Part shown: positions 22,097-34,280 of the stretch, in pieces
Numbering within the stretch: the stretch's first letter is position 1
How the letters are laid out: each line of letters begins with the position of its first letter
Translations under genes and position numbers: made by a program
NCBI GenBank assembly: GCA_946406115.1
Contig: OX291557.1
Coordinates: 6,046,501-6,110,500, forward strand
Source of the DNA: Apoda limacodes
Lineage: Eukaryota; Arthropoda; Insecta; Lepidoptera; Limacodidae
Direction of reading: 5' to 3'
DNA length: 64,000 nt
The notes under the pieces: generated by a model
The model's input: only the letters and a program-made list of their open reading frames with translations
Databases searched by the model: none
Told to the model about the DNA's origin: nothing

Positions 22097-23789
22097 TTAT
22101 AGAATTTGTTAAAATAATGAAGGAAGCCTTTGGAAGTTATTTCTTTGTGTCAGAATTGGTTACGGTTCTGATAATATATAAGCCGAATGCTTGTTTGGGA
22201 CCTTACTTAAAAATATATAAATAAACAAACAATAAAAATAAATATAGTTTTATTTAATGCTGGTAAGCATATAGTTGTAACTTATAGGAAACTAAAAAAA
22301 AAACGAATAAATATAATTACGAGCAACTGTGTAATCGCATCCATCGCTCGGTTTCCGACTGTTAGCCCAGGGGCACGGACGCTTGAATGAATTACAAATA
22401 AAAAATAAATGATCTAAATATCTGTTTTTATTTTGTACTTCGACTAAAATAAGGAAATTCTCCAATCACATTAATTAAACATTTCTAGCAATATCACATT
22501 TTTTAACGAAATATACTGAGAATAATTGGGTCCTATTTTTCGGTGTCACAGGAAACGGCGGGTAGTAATCAATTTTATGGTCCAACAATTTTTTAGCCTT
22601 GCAAAAACACAATTATGAAAAAAATCCGGTTCATCTATAGCTCCAACTCCTTATGAGTATCATGGCCTTGCAAGATTATCATGGCTCGATTTATTTCAGT
22701 TGACGAACATGTTTAAAATGCTGCAACCACTGAAAGAACACATCAGTGTTCATTCATCCGCTCTCTTGTCAGAAAGCAATGCTATCTAGCGGAGCACCTA
22801 TCATTAAACGACTGTTCTCATCCTTTTTTTTTCTTGGAGAAAAATAAAAGGGGTGGTATAAAATGGCCAGTGAGATTTATTGCAAAAGATAATGTGATAT
22901 TTCGACTTCTTGACGTTAATTTGCCAACCTGTTTTTTCCCTTTTATCAAAATGAGTATATAATTTTTAGGAACATTTGAAACGCCTGTTTAATCGGCTTT
23001 GTAAATTCTACACGGAGGAATTTTATGGGTCACTTTAAGGTCATTAAGCTGGTCGGACTGACTGGCTTAATTTGTGATTTATTAGATGCAACAACTTTAA
23101 TTCAGGAGTTCTTAAAACCGTGTTCGAAAATTTTTTGGTAAAACTAAACAAGAAGTCTTTTCCTGCGATTCCCATTCCTTTGTTAAACCTATGAGGGAGT
23201 TTAAGACTTTCTGCTAAATTAAATACTAATCTTAAAAATTCAATTTATCCAGTTTTTTAATAAGTTCATATAGTTGCATAGAAAAGTTCCTAATGTATAC
23301 TTAAATCGACTCGATTTCGGTTGAAAAAAAATATCTTATGTTTGCTTGTCTTACTGACAACTTCCATTACACATTTTCTCTTTTCAAATTTTGGCATATT
23401 TTAAGGCTTTCTGCAACAATAATAACTATATTTTCAGATACATTTTATAAATAAGTAAAATTACAATAGGTACAATTGTAGTTTGTTAACACTATATTGC
23501 GAAATCCAAAACATAAAACCGTGTCTTGAGGTATCCGACATAATTGTGTCCGGGGTTACCCGATCTTATCATGGAACATTTTTAAACATAGCTCTTAAAT
23601 TGTACAATAATTTTTACAAATATTATTAGAAAAATAATACATATAATTTTCTAAAACAACAACAAATTCTTTGAAACAAAATTGTGTAAAAAAGGTGATA
23701 TTTGTGGATTTTCATTCCTTAGTTTTCCAATATTTTTAAAACAAAAATTTACAGTATTTATCTACTGAACGATTACCCAAATTTTTCTT
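22097..23789. other. No recognised gene
   Basis: AT-rich flank downstream of lipase 1. No frame, splice pattern or repeat was recognised. Confidence 0.4.
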
Positions 23790-23995
23790 CTCGCGCCCAC
23801 TTAGGCTGTATAGTAGCCGGGTGGCTGAAAAATATTTTTTGACAATTTGTATGACTTTGGGTCAACGCGATGCTTATACTGTGAAAATTTGAAGACTGTA
23901 ACTCCTGAAAACCTGTGTGACAGACGACGGACGGACACGTGAGTGACAGCTATAGAGCTCCGTTTGAGCCCTTCGGGTACGAAACGCTAAAAATA
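23790..23995 (+). repeat. Probable lepidopteran dispersed repeat
   Basis: The block with GACAGACGACGGACGGACAC followed by GAGTGACAGCTATAGAGCTC and CGTTTGAGCCCTTCGGGTAC has the form of the common lepidopteran non-coding repeat that ends in a 'gttccgt...ttcgggtacggaac' motif. Recognition is from memory of that style only. Confidence 0.35.
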
Positions 23996-24217
23996 TCTAT
24001 TAGCATCCAACTTAAAAACGAAGAAAAATAGTAGTTTGATGTTGTCTTAATTTTTACTTTTTAATCTATTTTTGAAGTCGGTTTGATTTTATTGTTAAAA
24101 TTTTGTGTCGTTTTTTAATTTTTAATTGCCACATCATCGTCGCATAAATGTACAGCAGAAGAACCATCAAGTAACCCTTAATAGACTTTGACTCAAAGGC
24201 AGAACGCAGCGAAAAAG

Positions 24218-24505
24218 TTTACCCGTCCCCAGTCAGAGACCTTGGATAGAGTGGTCCTGATTGTCAACGGAATATAAAATGTTTGCACGGCCCTAATAAA
24301 AAGAGTCTACAGTACTGTCATCTGCATAGCAATGTATGTTTTCGATAGCCAAAATGTCGCTGATATGCAGCAGAAACAGCGTAGGAGGCAGCATAGATCC
24401 TAGCTGAGTTGCTTGGGACACCAGGGTTAATGTCCATGCTATTAGAGCTGCAACAGTCAATTGCGGCTCGCATACATCTGCCGGATAAAAAGTTAGCTAT
24501 CTATT
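24218..24505 (-). mobile_element. Jockey-like LINE family A, internal RT fragment
   Basis: The minus strand covers the RT section from about motif B to just after motif C (landmarks: the AGTTTACCCGTCCCCAGTCA block, then CATTGCTATGCAGATGACAG inverted near 24320). Both ends are truncated, with several indels. Confidence 0.8.
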
Positions 24506-25144
24506 AATAAATTCTTCTTCTTATCTTCAAACTTCAATTATATTGCACGAACATTGTTACCTGATGTCACAGGAATCAGGCCTGGAATCTGTAGGATATC
24601 CAACTTCTTACCAATTTGCAGCAGATATTCATTAGAATGGTATAAATTTATAGGTTGTAGACAAATGGTGATCAAGGTCTAATGATAGAGCAGTAGAGAC
24701 AAATGAGAATAAATAAGTGAGGGATTCTAAGCAACATTCTAAGCTCGTTCAATCGATATAATTCCTTTTCGGTTGAGGTTTTTTTAAAAATTTAGATAAT
24801 TTTAATTGCATTTTTTTAATGTTTGAATTAAATAAACATTGAGAATTGGACAGCTCATTTCCAAGCTTATTTGAAAAACGTCTCTTATCTCTTTCTAACT
24901 TGTTCTAATAAACATAATCAAATAAAATGGCGGAAGTTGATTAAAAGGTAAAAGAGACCCAGGTTCGCTTTGTCTATTATGAAAGAATTGACAATTTTGT
25001 AAGGCTATTGCGTAGCCCATAAGAAGATTATAGAACTCGATGTCTATGGTTTGAATATATACAAATAGACCAATAATATCTAGCAAATGCACTCATGATA
25101 CAAACATATTTAATACAAAATTTTTGTTGTATCAGCTTACGACG
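24506..25144. other. No recognised feature
   Basis: AT-rich. Nothing supported. Confidence 0.4.
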
Positions 25145-25425
25145 TAAATTAAGAACTTTGGTAGGGAAGGTAAGAATTTGAAATTCTTCTTATCTTAGAA
25201 TACAGAACAGTTAGAATACTGCTTAAACAATGGGGAGTTAAGAGGCTGGTATGGAAGGTAAGATGTTAGAATACTTCTTACCTTAGAATACTGCTTAAAC
25301 AGCGGGGAGTTAGTAGGCTGGTAGGGAAGGTAAGAATTTAAAATACTTCTTACCTTAAAATAGTAAGAATACTTAGAATACTGCTTAAGCAGTGGGGAGT
25401 TAGGAGGCTAGTAGGGAAGGTGAGA
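25145..25425. repeat. Minisatellite, about 3 units of 72-90 bp
   Basis: Units contain GGTAGGGAAGGTAAGAATTT, ATACTTCTTACCTTA, GAATACTGCTTAAACAG and GGGGAGTTAGNAGGCTGGT in fixed order. They differ by small indels. Confidence 0.7.
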
Positions 25426-25439
25426 GAGGGAAGTCACAC

Positions 25440-25630
25440 GGTGAGGATAGTCCGTGTATGGATTGTGGACTTCACTTTCGTTTTTTGCGATGTTTTTCAC
25501 TGCCAAAAAGCCAGTGGTATGAACTGTTAAACTTGAGAAACTAAGGAAGTCTTTTTGATACACGCCAGGTTCGAACCTTCGCCTTCTAGACTACGGTGCA
25601 GACACCGAAGCCACTAGGCCAGCATCGACT
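25440..25630 (-). mobile_element. tRNA-derived SINE
   Basis: On the minus strand TGGCCTAGTGGCTTC (box A-like) is followed about 45 bp later by GGTTCGAACCTGG (box B). Then comes a tail shared in style with the SINE at 37563 (GCCAGTGGTATGAA... / ...GTGAAGTCCACAATCC, inverted). Confidence 0.7.
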
Positions 25631-26683
25631 TTTTTTCTGACACATTTAATCAATTAGAATTGCATTGAACAACATATTTCTATGCTTTAATTTGTACAAA
25701 ATGAAAAAATTATATAAAATTTTATTAAAATTATAACAGCTAGCGAATACAAATGAAACGTATCTATTATATGCTATGCGTATTTAATATTAACGAAGAA
25801 TTCAATCCAAAACATTTAAAAAACAATTGATGCTAGCAGTTAACCACCATGCAAATCTGAGTTATTTCAACAATTCTTCCGAGCGAATTACAACGCTAGC
25901 ATATGGAACAATGCAAATTAAAAGCAACCTACCATTTTAACTCCTGAAAACAATGGGTGGACTTTAGAAGAAACCCAGTATCATTGTCATTGGTTTGATG
26001 GTGACCAATTACCATCAATCAATCAACAATCCCTTTAAGATTCAGGTACTTTGACTTCAGGTTTAAAAAAAATCATATTTGCAGTTTTATATTTTCTAAT
26101 ATTTTGATCTATTTTTAAAGAAGAAGCTGCAAGCAACGACAACATAGCTGATGATGAAAAGGATGATGACTCGAATGGACAATATTGGGCCAATAATGAA
26201 AATTCCATCCAATGATTATGACAATGATTACGATAATTAAAAGATAAACAAATACTTTCTTTGCTTTATCATGGTTAAATATTTTTTAATAAAATGAATT
26301 TTGTTTCAATTGTTTCAACTGATACTGATGGTAACAAAAAAAAGGAAAATCATTATTCATAAAACAAAATTGCGCCGAATAAATTTATTTTCCCGAATAT
26401 ATGCAATAAATTAGTTAATTAATGATTACTTTTATGTTCTTCTTATTAAAATAGAGATGCAAACATATTGAATTGAAAAGAGTAAGAACTTAAAAATATT
26501 TAAATATTTTACCCTTAGCCTCTTTTAGTGCTTTTGCGGTTATTCTCTCGGCTGAATATTTTTTGTGTTTAGGGGATGTTTGGTCACTACAATTTGTCTG
26601 ACTAATGAAATATAACTTTTTAATAGTTGCATACCTTAATAACATATTTAAAAATCAGACATGTAAAAATAAGTAAAAAAAAA
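25631..26683. other. No recognised gene; one exon-like acidic stretch
   Basis: AT-rich. At 26120-26242, a frame reading ASNDNIADDEKDDDSNGQYW and, in another frame, SNDYDNDYDN then a stop looks exon-like in composition, but no gene structure supports it. Confidence 0.3.
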
Positions 26684-28660
26684 TTCTGAGTTAAAACGCA
26701 AATTAAATGCTGCCTCGAGGTTCAGTAAGAAAGCAACTGCCAGAGCAAAATTCCAATTCATCGGCAAAATAGGTGGGCGACTTGCGAGCTATCCTTCTGG
26801 GAGTCGTGCTTTCTGGTCGCTTGCTAAAGCTGCCGAGGGGAACTTCTGCCAGTCGTCATTACCACCACTGCGTAAGACCGATGGTGACTTGGCCCACAGT
26901 GCAAAAGAGAAAGCCGATCTATTGGGTAGTCTCTTTGCCTCTAACTCGAATGTGAACGACGAAGGCGCTGTAAAAAGTAGGTGGTACTTTACCGTGGTGC
27001 GGTAAGACCATGCCGGAAATCTCTATAACACAGCGCGAGGTCAGGCGGGCGTTGCTTTCCCTAGACGTTCATAAGTCGAGTGGGCCAGACGGCATACCTG
27101 CAGTGGTGCTTAAGCAGTGTGCTCCTGAGTTATGTCCTGTACTCACGCGCCTCTTCACGCTTTCCTACCACACCAGGCAATTTCCGTCTTCATGGAAGAC
27201 TGCGAATGTGCACCCGGTGCCCAAAAAGGGCGATAGATCAGATCCATCGAATTACAGGCCTATCGCTATAACCTCTCTCCTGTCCAAGGTGATGGAGCGT
27301 GTGATCAACACACAGCTTTTGAGATACCTAGAAAAACACGACCTGATCAGTGACCGTCAATATAGCTTTCGCCACGGTCGCTCAACTGGTGACCTTCTAG
27401 TGTATCTCACACACCGATGGGCACTAGCCATTGAGAGTCAAGGGGAGGCATTGGCATGTAGCCTAGACATAGCAAAGGCGTTCGATCGGGTCGGGCACCG
27501 GGGTCTTCTATCGAAGTTGCCATCTTACGGAGTACCCGAGGGTTTGTGCAAATGGGTGGCTAGCTTTTTGTCCGGCAGAAGCATACGAGCCGTAGTTGAC
27601 GGTAGTTGCTCTGATAGCATGGACATTAATGCTGGTGTCCCGCAAGGCTCTGTGCTGTCTCCTACGCTGTTTCTACTGCATATCAATGACATGTTTCACA
27701 TACATTGCTATACAACAACATACAAAAACAAACATTGCTATGCAGATGACAGTACTGGAGACGCTTATTACACGGGCCGTGCAAGCATCCCACGTTCCGT
27801 TGTGGAGGAAAAGCGTGAAGAACTTGTGTCTCAAATCGAGATCGGTCTGTCCAAGGCCTCTGACTGGGGGCGGGAAAACTTGGTCCGATTCAACCCTTCA
27901 AAGACACAAGTCTGCGCGTTCACCGCTAAGAAAACCCCATTCACTGTAGTCCCACAATTCCAGAACACTCTCCTCTCCATCTCCAAGAGCATTGGGATCC
28001 TTGGCGTTGACATCTCCAGCGATGTTTAGTTCCGAGATCATTTGCTAGACAAGGTAAAGCTGGCGTCCAAAAAACTTGGTGTACTCAACAGAGCGAAGCA
28101 GTACTTCAAGTCGGGGCAAAGGTTGCTACTTTACAAGTCGCAAGTCCGGCCCCATATGGAGTACTGCTGCCATCTCTGGGCGGGTGCACCCGGATACCAG
28201 CTTGGCCCTTCTGACTCGGTTCAACGACGGGCTGTGAGAATTGTCGACGATCCCAAACTCACTTGCGGTATCGAGCCCTTAAGTCTGAGGAGAGACTTTG
28301 CCTCCCTGTGTGTGTTCTACCGCTTGTACAATGGATTGTGTTCTGAGGAATTGTTCAAAATGATGCCCACGGCTACTTTCTACCATCGCACCGCTCGCCA
28401 TCGACAGGGAATTCATTCTCATGCGGTTTCAGAGAAACTTCCTCCCGCGAACCCTTGGGTTGTGGAATGAGCTCCCTGCCAAGGTTTTCTCTAAGGACTA
28501 CAGTATGGGGTTCTTCAAAAAAGAAGTAATTAGATTTCTGAAGGGTCGGCAACGCGCAACTGATGCCCCTGGTGTTGCAAGCGTCCATAGGCTACGGTGA
28601 CCGCTTACCATCAGGCAGACCGTAGGCTTGTTTGCCACCTTAGTGGTATAAAAAAAAATA
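26684..28660 (+). mobile_element. Jockey-like LINE family A, near-complete RT copy
   Basis: It starts at TTCTGAGTTAAAACGC, the same position as the copy at 11529-13517, and ends with TAGTGGTATA and poly(A) at about 28648-28660. AAAAATAAGT at 26665-26674 and 28661-28670 could be the target duplication. The copy belongs to the subfamily with an extra short stretch before motif C. Confidence 0.88.
26690..28588 (+). pseudogene. Reverse transcriptase of LINE family A, broken
   Basis: The frame opens with the linker (ASRFSKKATARAKFQFIGKI), shifts near 26970, and continues 27010-28029 through the RT core with an intact CYADDS motif. A C-to-T change gives TAG at 28027-28029 (Gln codon in the other copies). 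The frame then resumes to about 28415, where about 30 bp are missing and the end is out of frame. The insertion IHCYTTTYKNKHCYADD relative to the copy at 11599 repeats part of motif C. Not functional. Confidence 0.85.
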
Positions 28661-28670
28661 AAAAATAAGT

Positions 28671-29409
28671 TCGTTTATTTTTTGAGGAGCTTTAAAGCGT
28701 CTGACAAAAGTTTTGGCCCATGGAAAGTGTCTGACACTTATGATACCATTTTAGAATAATATTCTACAAAACATATATTAAAATCAGCTATATAAATTTA
28801 GATTAAGTAACACTTATTTTTAGTTAACTTTCTTACCTGCCCAGGTGTCACAAGGCGAGCTCCTCAAGCACGTGAGACTCGACTGAGAACCTAAGGTTTC
28901 ATCTATGTGAAAATAAGTTATGTCATATCGCTCTGGGATTTTGGACCATATATTTTGATAAAGATATCATTATGGTTTACACGGTGCGAGCGTGACAAGT
29001 TAAGTTGAAAAAATAAGTAAATGATGTTAGATATAATGAGAGATTAGAAAAATTCCTTTCGAAATATGAATGCAAACAAATTACCAATGATTTTATTGCC
29101 ATGTTGTATTAGATAGGAACAAATAGTATTATTACTGTGCCTTAAAAAATAATAAGAGAAAAATAACCATAATGAATTTATTAAGTTTTAGAGATAATTA
29201 CTATAACTAATAATAATTATAATAATAGCCTTTATTTCCCTTAAATATACAATAAACAAAATCATTTTTTTTTACAAATTGGTAGGTAATATAAGAATTC
29301 TTAAAAAAAATAAAAACTACTTGATTGTTTGACTTACAATAAATACATTAAATTTGTGCACTAAAATATTTGCAAATGATAATATAAAGATGGAAGAAAG
29401 ATAGATTTT
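28671..29409. other. No recognised feature
   Basis: AT-rich. Nothing supported. Confidence 0.4.
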
Positions 29410-30100
29410 TTACCTGTTTTTATTTGCAATTTTGTGGGATCGTCCATTGCTGGACGCAGGCCTCCTCCATCTTGTGCCACTTCTCTCTATCTGCGGGTAG
29501 GCAGTGTTTACCGGCTACTGCTACAATTTCATCGCGGTCGACCGCACTCGCGCTTTCCTTCGAGGTACCAGTAAATAGTTTTGTGACTCCATCTGCCATC
29601 TTGGAGTCTAGTCAGATGTCCAGCCCATTTCCATTTAAGTTTAGCTATTGTATCGAGTCCGTCTATTATTTTTGTTGGACGTCTGATTTCACAGCTTTTG
29701 ACATGGTCCCATAAATTTATGCCTAGCATGCTCCGCTTTACTGCTCTCTGGAAGGATCTAATCTTTCTTTTTGATTCTATTGTAGAGGCCCATGTTTGGC
29801 AGAGTCGGTAGTTTGTGGGACTCCATAACATACTGCTTGATATGTGTAGGAAATTTTCCCTTAAAAATTTCATATTTTTTCCAAGAAATATTTATTCAAC
29901 GTTTGATTTCATTTAAAGTTCTGTTTGTAAAGCAAATGTTTTGGCCCAGGTTTATATCATTTTCTAAATAGTTTATTGTTTTATTTTCTACCATTAAAGG
30001 AATCTTATCTCCGTTTGTCATTTTCTTCATTTTATCTGAGTTTATTTTTAGGTCACACTTTTGACTCGCTGAGTTTAGGCATTCAACCATCGATTAGATC
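29410..30100 (-). pseudogene. RTE-like retrotransposon remnant
   Basis: Two minus-strand pieces remain. 29896-30090 (LNSASQKCDLKINSDKMKKM, then YLENDINLGQNI) matches the region after the RT catalytic core of RTE-like elements. 29529-29873 (RAVKRSMLGINLWDHVK, EIRRPTKIIDGLDTIAKLKW, WAGHLTRLQDGRWS) matches the C-terminal domain. A frame break lies between them at 29874-29895. The catalytic RT core and endonuclease are absent. It is a different family from the A elements, and related in type to 6420-6645. Confidence 0.75.
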
Positions 30101-30235
30101 TCTGGGTGACTTTCCGAGAACAAGAAAAGATAGATTATAACTAAGCGCTAAGTATAATTAATAGTGCGGCGCTGTTGCTTGTACTGCAATAACTTAAAAC
30201 CAATTTTTTTTTTTTTTTTTTAATCATAATGTTTT

Positions 30236-30360
30236 ACAGTGCAACAAACTTTTCTGGCCTGGTGGTCAAAAATCGAAACTACAATCGCCATCTTGAAAGG
30301 GTTTGAACTTACCATGTTCCTAGCGACGAAACACAAATGGTCAGAAGGTTAGAATATTTT
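30236..30360. mobile_element. Relative of the 11155 MITE, one end visible
   Basis: TACAGTGCAACAAACTTTTC at about 30236 matches the terminus at 11155 exactly for 20 bases. Both interiors contain a CGAAACTAC / TTTTGATTT-like block. The opposite terminus was not found. Confidence 0.5.
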
Positions 30361-30489
30361 TTTAATTAATTAATGAATTACACTATTTAAGTTCGAATTC
30401 AGGCGCGGCGCTTGGCGGTACAGGATTCAAACTTAATAATCTAGTTGCTCTATCGCAAAAACAGAAACACATACTGTGTGTGAGCCATA

Positions 30490-31858
30490 TTTTTTTTTTT
30501 TTTTTTTAATACCACTAAGGTGGCAAACAAGCTTACGGTCTGCCTGGTGGTAAGCGGTCACCGTAGCCTATGGACGCTTGCAACAACACGGGTATCACTC
30601 GCGCGTTGCCTTCACTTCATACAGTTTCATACAGTGGTCCTTGGAGAAAACCAGGGAGCTCACTCCACAGCCCAAGCGTTCGCGGACCGTTTCGGGTCTT
30701 AAGTGTGACAATGAATTCCCTGCCGATGGTAAGCGGTGCAATGATAGAAAGTAGCCGTGGGCATGTTTGCGAACAATTTCTCAGAACACAGCCCATTGTA
30801 CAAGCGGTATAACACACACAGGGAGGCGTGCGTTTGGAATCGTCGACAATTTTTACAGCCCGTCGTTGAACCGAGTGAAAAAGGCCAAGCTGGTATTCGG
30901 GTGCACCCGTCCTGAGATGGTAGCAGTACTCCATATGGGGCCGGACTTGCAAGTTGTAAAGCAGCAAACCTTGCCTCAACCTGAAATACTGCTTCGCTCT
31001 GTTGAGTACACCAAGTTTTTTGGACGTCAGCTTCACCTTGTCTTGTAGATGATCTCGGAACTGAACAGCGCTAGAGATGTCAACGCCAAGGATCCCAATG
31101 CTCTTGGAGATGGAGAGGGCAGTGTTCTGGAATTGTGGGACCACAGTTAATGGGGTTATCTTAGTATTGAACGCGCAGACTTGTATCTTTGTAGGGTTGA
31201 ATCAGACTAAGTTTTTCGTCCCCAGTCAGAAACCTTGGACAGAGTGTGTGTGACACAAGTTCTTAACGTTTATCCTCCGCAACGGAACGAGGGATGCTTG
31301 CACGACCCGTGTAATAAGCGTCTTCAGTGCTGTCATCTGCATAGCAATGTATGTTTTTGTATGTTGTTGTATAGCAATGTATGTGAAACATGTCATTGAT
31401 ATGCAGTAGAAACAGCGTAAGAGACAACACAGAGCCTTGCGGGACACCAGCATTAATGTCCATGCTGTCCAAGGCCCCGGTGCCAGACCCGATCGAACGC
31501 CTCCGCTATGTCCAGGCTACATGCTAATGCCTCCCCCTGACTCTCAATGGCTAGTGCCCATCAGTGTGTGAGATACACTAGAAGCTTACAAGTTGACCGA
31601 ACGTGGCGAAAGCCAAATTGACGGTCGCTGACCAGGTCGTGTTTTTCTAGGTATCTTAGAAGCTGTGTGTTGATCACACGCTCCATCACCTTGGAGAGGA
31701 GAGAGGTTATAGCGATAGGCCTGTAATTCGTAGGATCTGATCTGTCGCCCTTTTTGGGCACTGGGTGCTCTTTTGCACTATAGGCCAAGTCACCAGCTTT
31801 AGCAAGTGACCAGAAAGCACGACTCCCAGAAGGATAGCTCGCAAGTCACCCAACTGTT
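30490..31858 (-). mobile_element. Jockey-like LINE family A, deleted copy
   Basis: The poly(T) at 30490-30506 marks the 3' end. The copy reads back to the linker (GGGTGACTTGCGAGCTATCC, inverted near 31855). Internal deletions remove part of the linker and the section between motif A and motif B. Remaining pieces include NYRPIAITSLLSKVMERV (31561-31788), IHCYADDSTEDAYY and the C-terminal domain (30617-31144). It shares the extra pre-motif C stretch with the copy at 26684. Confidence 0.85.
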
Positions 31859-31871
31859 ACTACAAATAATA

Positions 31872-32122
31872 AAAAACGGCCAAGTGTGAGACGGGCCCGG
31901 CCCATTTACCATCATAAATCACAGTTACAGCGCCTTATAGCTATTATTAAGCAAAACAGTAACACAATTTGTTTGTTGGAAACTATATTCAAAGTTAAGC
32001 AACGTTGGGCTTGGTCAGTAATTGGATGGGTGACCGTTTAGCGACATACTATTTGTTTTTGTTCGTGTTTATAACGTAGGCACCCTCGGTGTGCGAGGCC
32101 GACACGCACTTGGCCGGGTTTT
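31872..32122 (+). mobile_element. 5S rRNA-derived repeat with inverted ends (copy 1)
   Basis: Positions 31991-32036 match the middle of eukaryotic 5S rRNA (AAAGTTAAGCAACGTTGGGC, then TTGGATGGGTGACCG), covering the internal control region. The outer ends ACGGCCAAGTGTGAGACGG and CCGACACGCACTTGGCCGG are inverted copies with a few mismatches. It is not a functional 5S gene, because the 5' and 3' thirds of 5S rRNA are absent. Two further copies are at 39120 and 45776. Confidence 0.75.
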
Positions 32123-32387
32123 ATATACAACCACGTAAAAGTCGGGTCCCAGTCCGTTCCTTTTTTATACAATATACACACAACAACAAAGGTTCGGTAA
32201 GTGTGGAGCAGGGAACGTCCTCATAATACTGAGGCTAGGTTGGGTCATAGTTTGGGGTCGCTTAGTTGTGCAACTATATACTAGGGAGTAGGGACATATG
32301 TGCTCCCTGTACATTACTTTTTTTTATTAGAAATTTTTGAAAAGAAAGGATGAAAAAATTTATTTGTTTTATTCGTAAAATGGCCAT
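32123..32387. other. No recognised feature
   Basis: Nothing supported. Confidence 0.35.
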
Positions 32388-32500
32388 GGTTTTCTCTGGT
32401 GACTGCAGTATGGGGTTCCTCAAGAAAGAAGTGATTAGATTTTTAAAGAGACGACAACGCGCGAGTAATGCCCCTGGTGGTGTTAGCGTGCAAAGGCAAT
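32388..32500 (+). mobile_element. Jockey-like LINE family A, 3' scrap
   Basis: GACTGCAGTATGGGGTTCCT followed by FLKKEVIRFLKRRQRASNAP codons marks the last coding part of family A. It is truncated at both ends and lacks the poly(A). Confidence 0.75.
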
Positions 32501-33571
32501 TTTTTCGTCCCATCTATTCGAAAAGAGGCGAAGGGTTCCTCAATAAATGCGAGCAAAATAGCTCATTCCGTTCATTCATGCGCACTCAATAACAGTGACG
32601 AAATGAATTTTGAATTTGATACATAAAGTTTGAACTCAATTCGCTTTGGTATTAAAAAACTGCGCCTGCCCACCAACTTCACCTAACCAAAAAAAAAGGT
32701 TAACCAAATTAAAAAAAACGCGAAAAATTCTTATTCGATTTTTTAATATTTTTATTAAAATATTACAGCCTATCATAATTTGATTCACACAAATTAAATA
32801 AAAGATAATTTCTAGCAGTGAAAGTAAAATGTTAACACCAGAAAGTCTAAAATTAAACGCAGAAACTGACGTTACCAATTCACTACCAAACAAATCTAGA
32901 CAAATATAAATTTGTAATTTGGTTATGTAAATATAAGTTCCTGGGGCTTTACTCATTTTTTTTTACAACGCCATCTATTTTCAAGTAGCTTTAGTATTGC
33001 TGTGTCGGTAAAAATAATACTCGCCAATAGATGTCAGAAAAGGTCATATTTTTCAGTTTATCATTGCCTAAAAACACGGATAAAATGACGTTTTCTAAAA
33101 CATTAACCTAGCTAGATCGATTTATTGCCCCCCAAACCCCCATCGCATACTTAATTTTATGAAAATCGTTGGAGATTCAGATTATATATATATATACATA
33201 TTTACAAAAATTGCTCGTCTAAAGGTATAAGATATTCGTTATTACTATAAAAGCATCTGTTATTTATTTTTCTCATAGAGGGAGATAAAAAGGAGAGGAG
33301 AGAAAAAAGGGAGTTCCCGCGACGGCAGGTCATCCGCCATTTCAAGATAATTCGCGTAAGTGGCACGTTGTGTTGAAAGAAATATCTCTAGTTTATGGGG
33401 GGATCCAAATGATTCCCTCCATAGTAATATCTTTTCTATTGAGTGGTAAAGTTTTGCTAATATGCGCTGTCCGCGTGACTCATTGCCACTGGACTAAGGT
33501 GACCTTATACATATACATATGCCAATTAATCATAAATCAACAGATTTAGAGTAATAATTTGCAAAATGAAA
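32501..33571. other. No recognised gene
   Basis: AT-rich with an AT microsatellite near 33183-33200. The minus frame at 32636-32956 has no recognisable domain. Confidence 0.35.
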
Positions 33572-34280
33572 GATCCGCAGGTGCTGATGGTATACCTGCG
33601 TATGTTATCAGTGGATGTATGGACGAGTTGATTGACCCTATCTTCTTCATATTCAACCTGATTCATACCGGAGCCCGTAGCTTATTATTATTTGAGGTAG
33701 TCCTTCATACTGACTTACTACATCAATGTTAGCCTTATGTCACCGGTGCACAACATGCTTTTTACCTAAACGATCTGCTTCCACTAATTTGATTATGCTG
33801 GTCAACTTATTGTCGGTCGAAGTAAATGCAGGAAATCAGGAGGACGTTATCAAAAAGGCTTTTGATAGAGTATGCTTATATTATGTATGTTTGATAAGCT
33901 GCTATTATTAAAACAAGGTAAGATAGGTTTTGTACCTAGACTTCTCAAACTTTTGTCAAGCTACCTCAGCGAAAGGCAACCATTTGTGAAGTATGGGCCT
34001 TACGAATCTTATCATTATTCTACGCTGTTTAGTTCAGTTTCAGTATAAAATTGGAAGCCAGGCAATCATCGAAGTAGAAGAGCTTAGAGACCTATGTGTT
34101 TACTTTGACTCTCACGTTTCCGAACGCACGTACAGAAAGTTACTTCAGCAGCGTCTCAGCGGTTAGGTTTTGTGATATGCAACTCTTCGCCGCTTTCTAT
34201 TGAAGCAACCAACGCGCTATACTCAGCTTTAGTACGAAGTATTATAGAGACGAATTTAGTGGTATGGAGTCCTCGTTAAA
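33572..34280 (+). pseudogene. Second non-LTR reverse transcriptase remnant, heavily deleted
   Basis: Fragments in changing frames follow RT order. AGADGIPAYVISGCMDEL (33572-33680) is the start of the RT. KKAFDRV (33858-33880) is motif A. GFVPRLLKLLSSYLSERQPF (33925-33990) follows. VEELRDLCVYFDSHVSE and LYSALVRSIIETNLVVWSP (34075-34270) are the post-RT region. Motifs B and C are missing. The wording differs from family A, so this is another jockey-type family. Confidence 0.6.

Noticed and set aside
25145..25425. CRISPR-like array
   Set aside because: Units are contiguous and imperfect without unique spacers, and the DNA is eukaryotic.
29410..30100. Host gene on the minus strand
   Set aside because: Text matches RTE-like retrotransposon C-termini and is broken between two frames.
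31991..32036. 5S rRNA gene
   Set aside because: Only the middle third of 5S rRNA is present and it lies in a dispersed repeat with inverted ends, so it is not a gene.
32636..32956. 106-residue minus frame
   Set aside because: Hydrophobic low-complexity text from AT-rich DNA, no recognisable domain.
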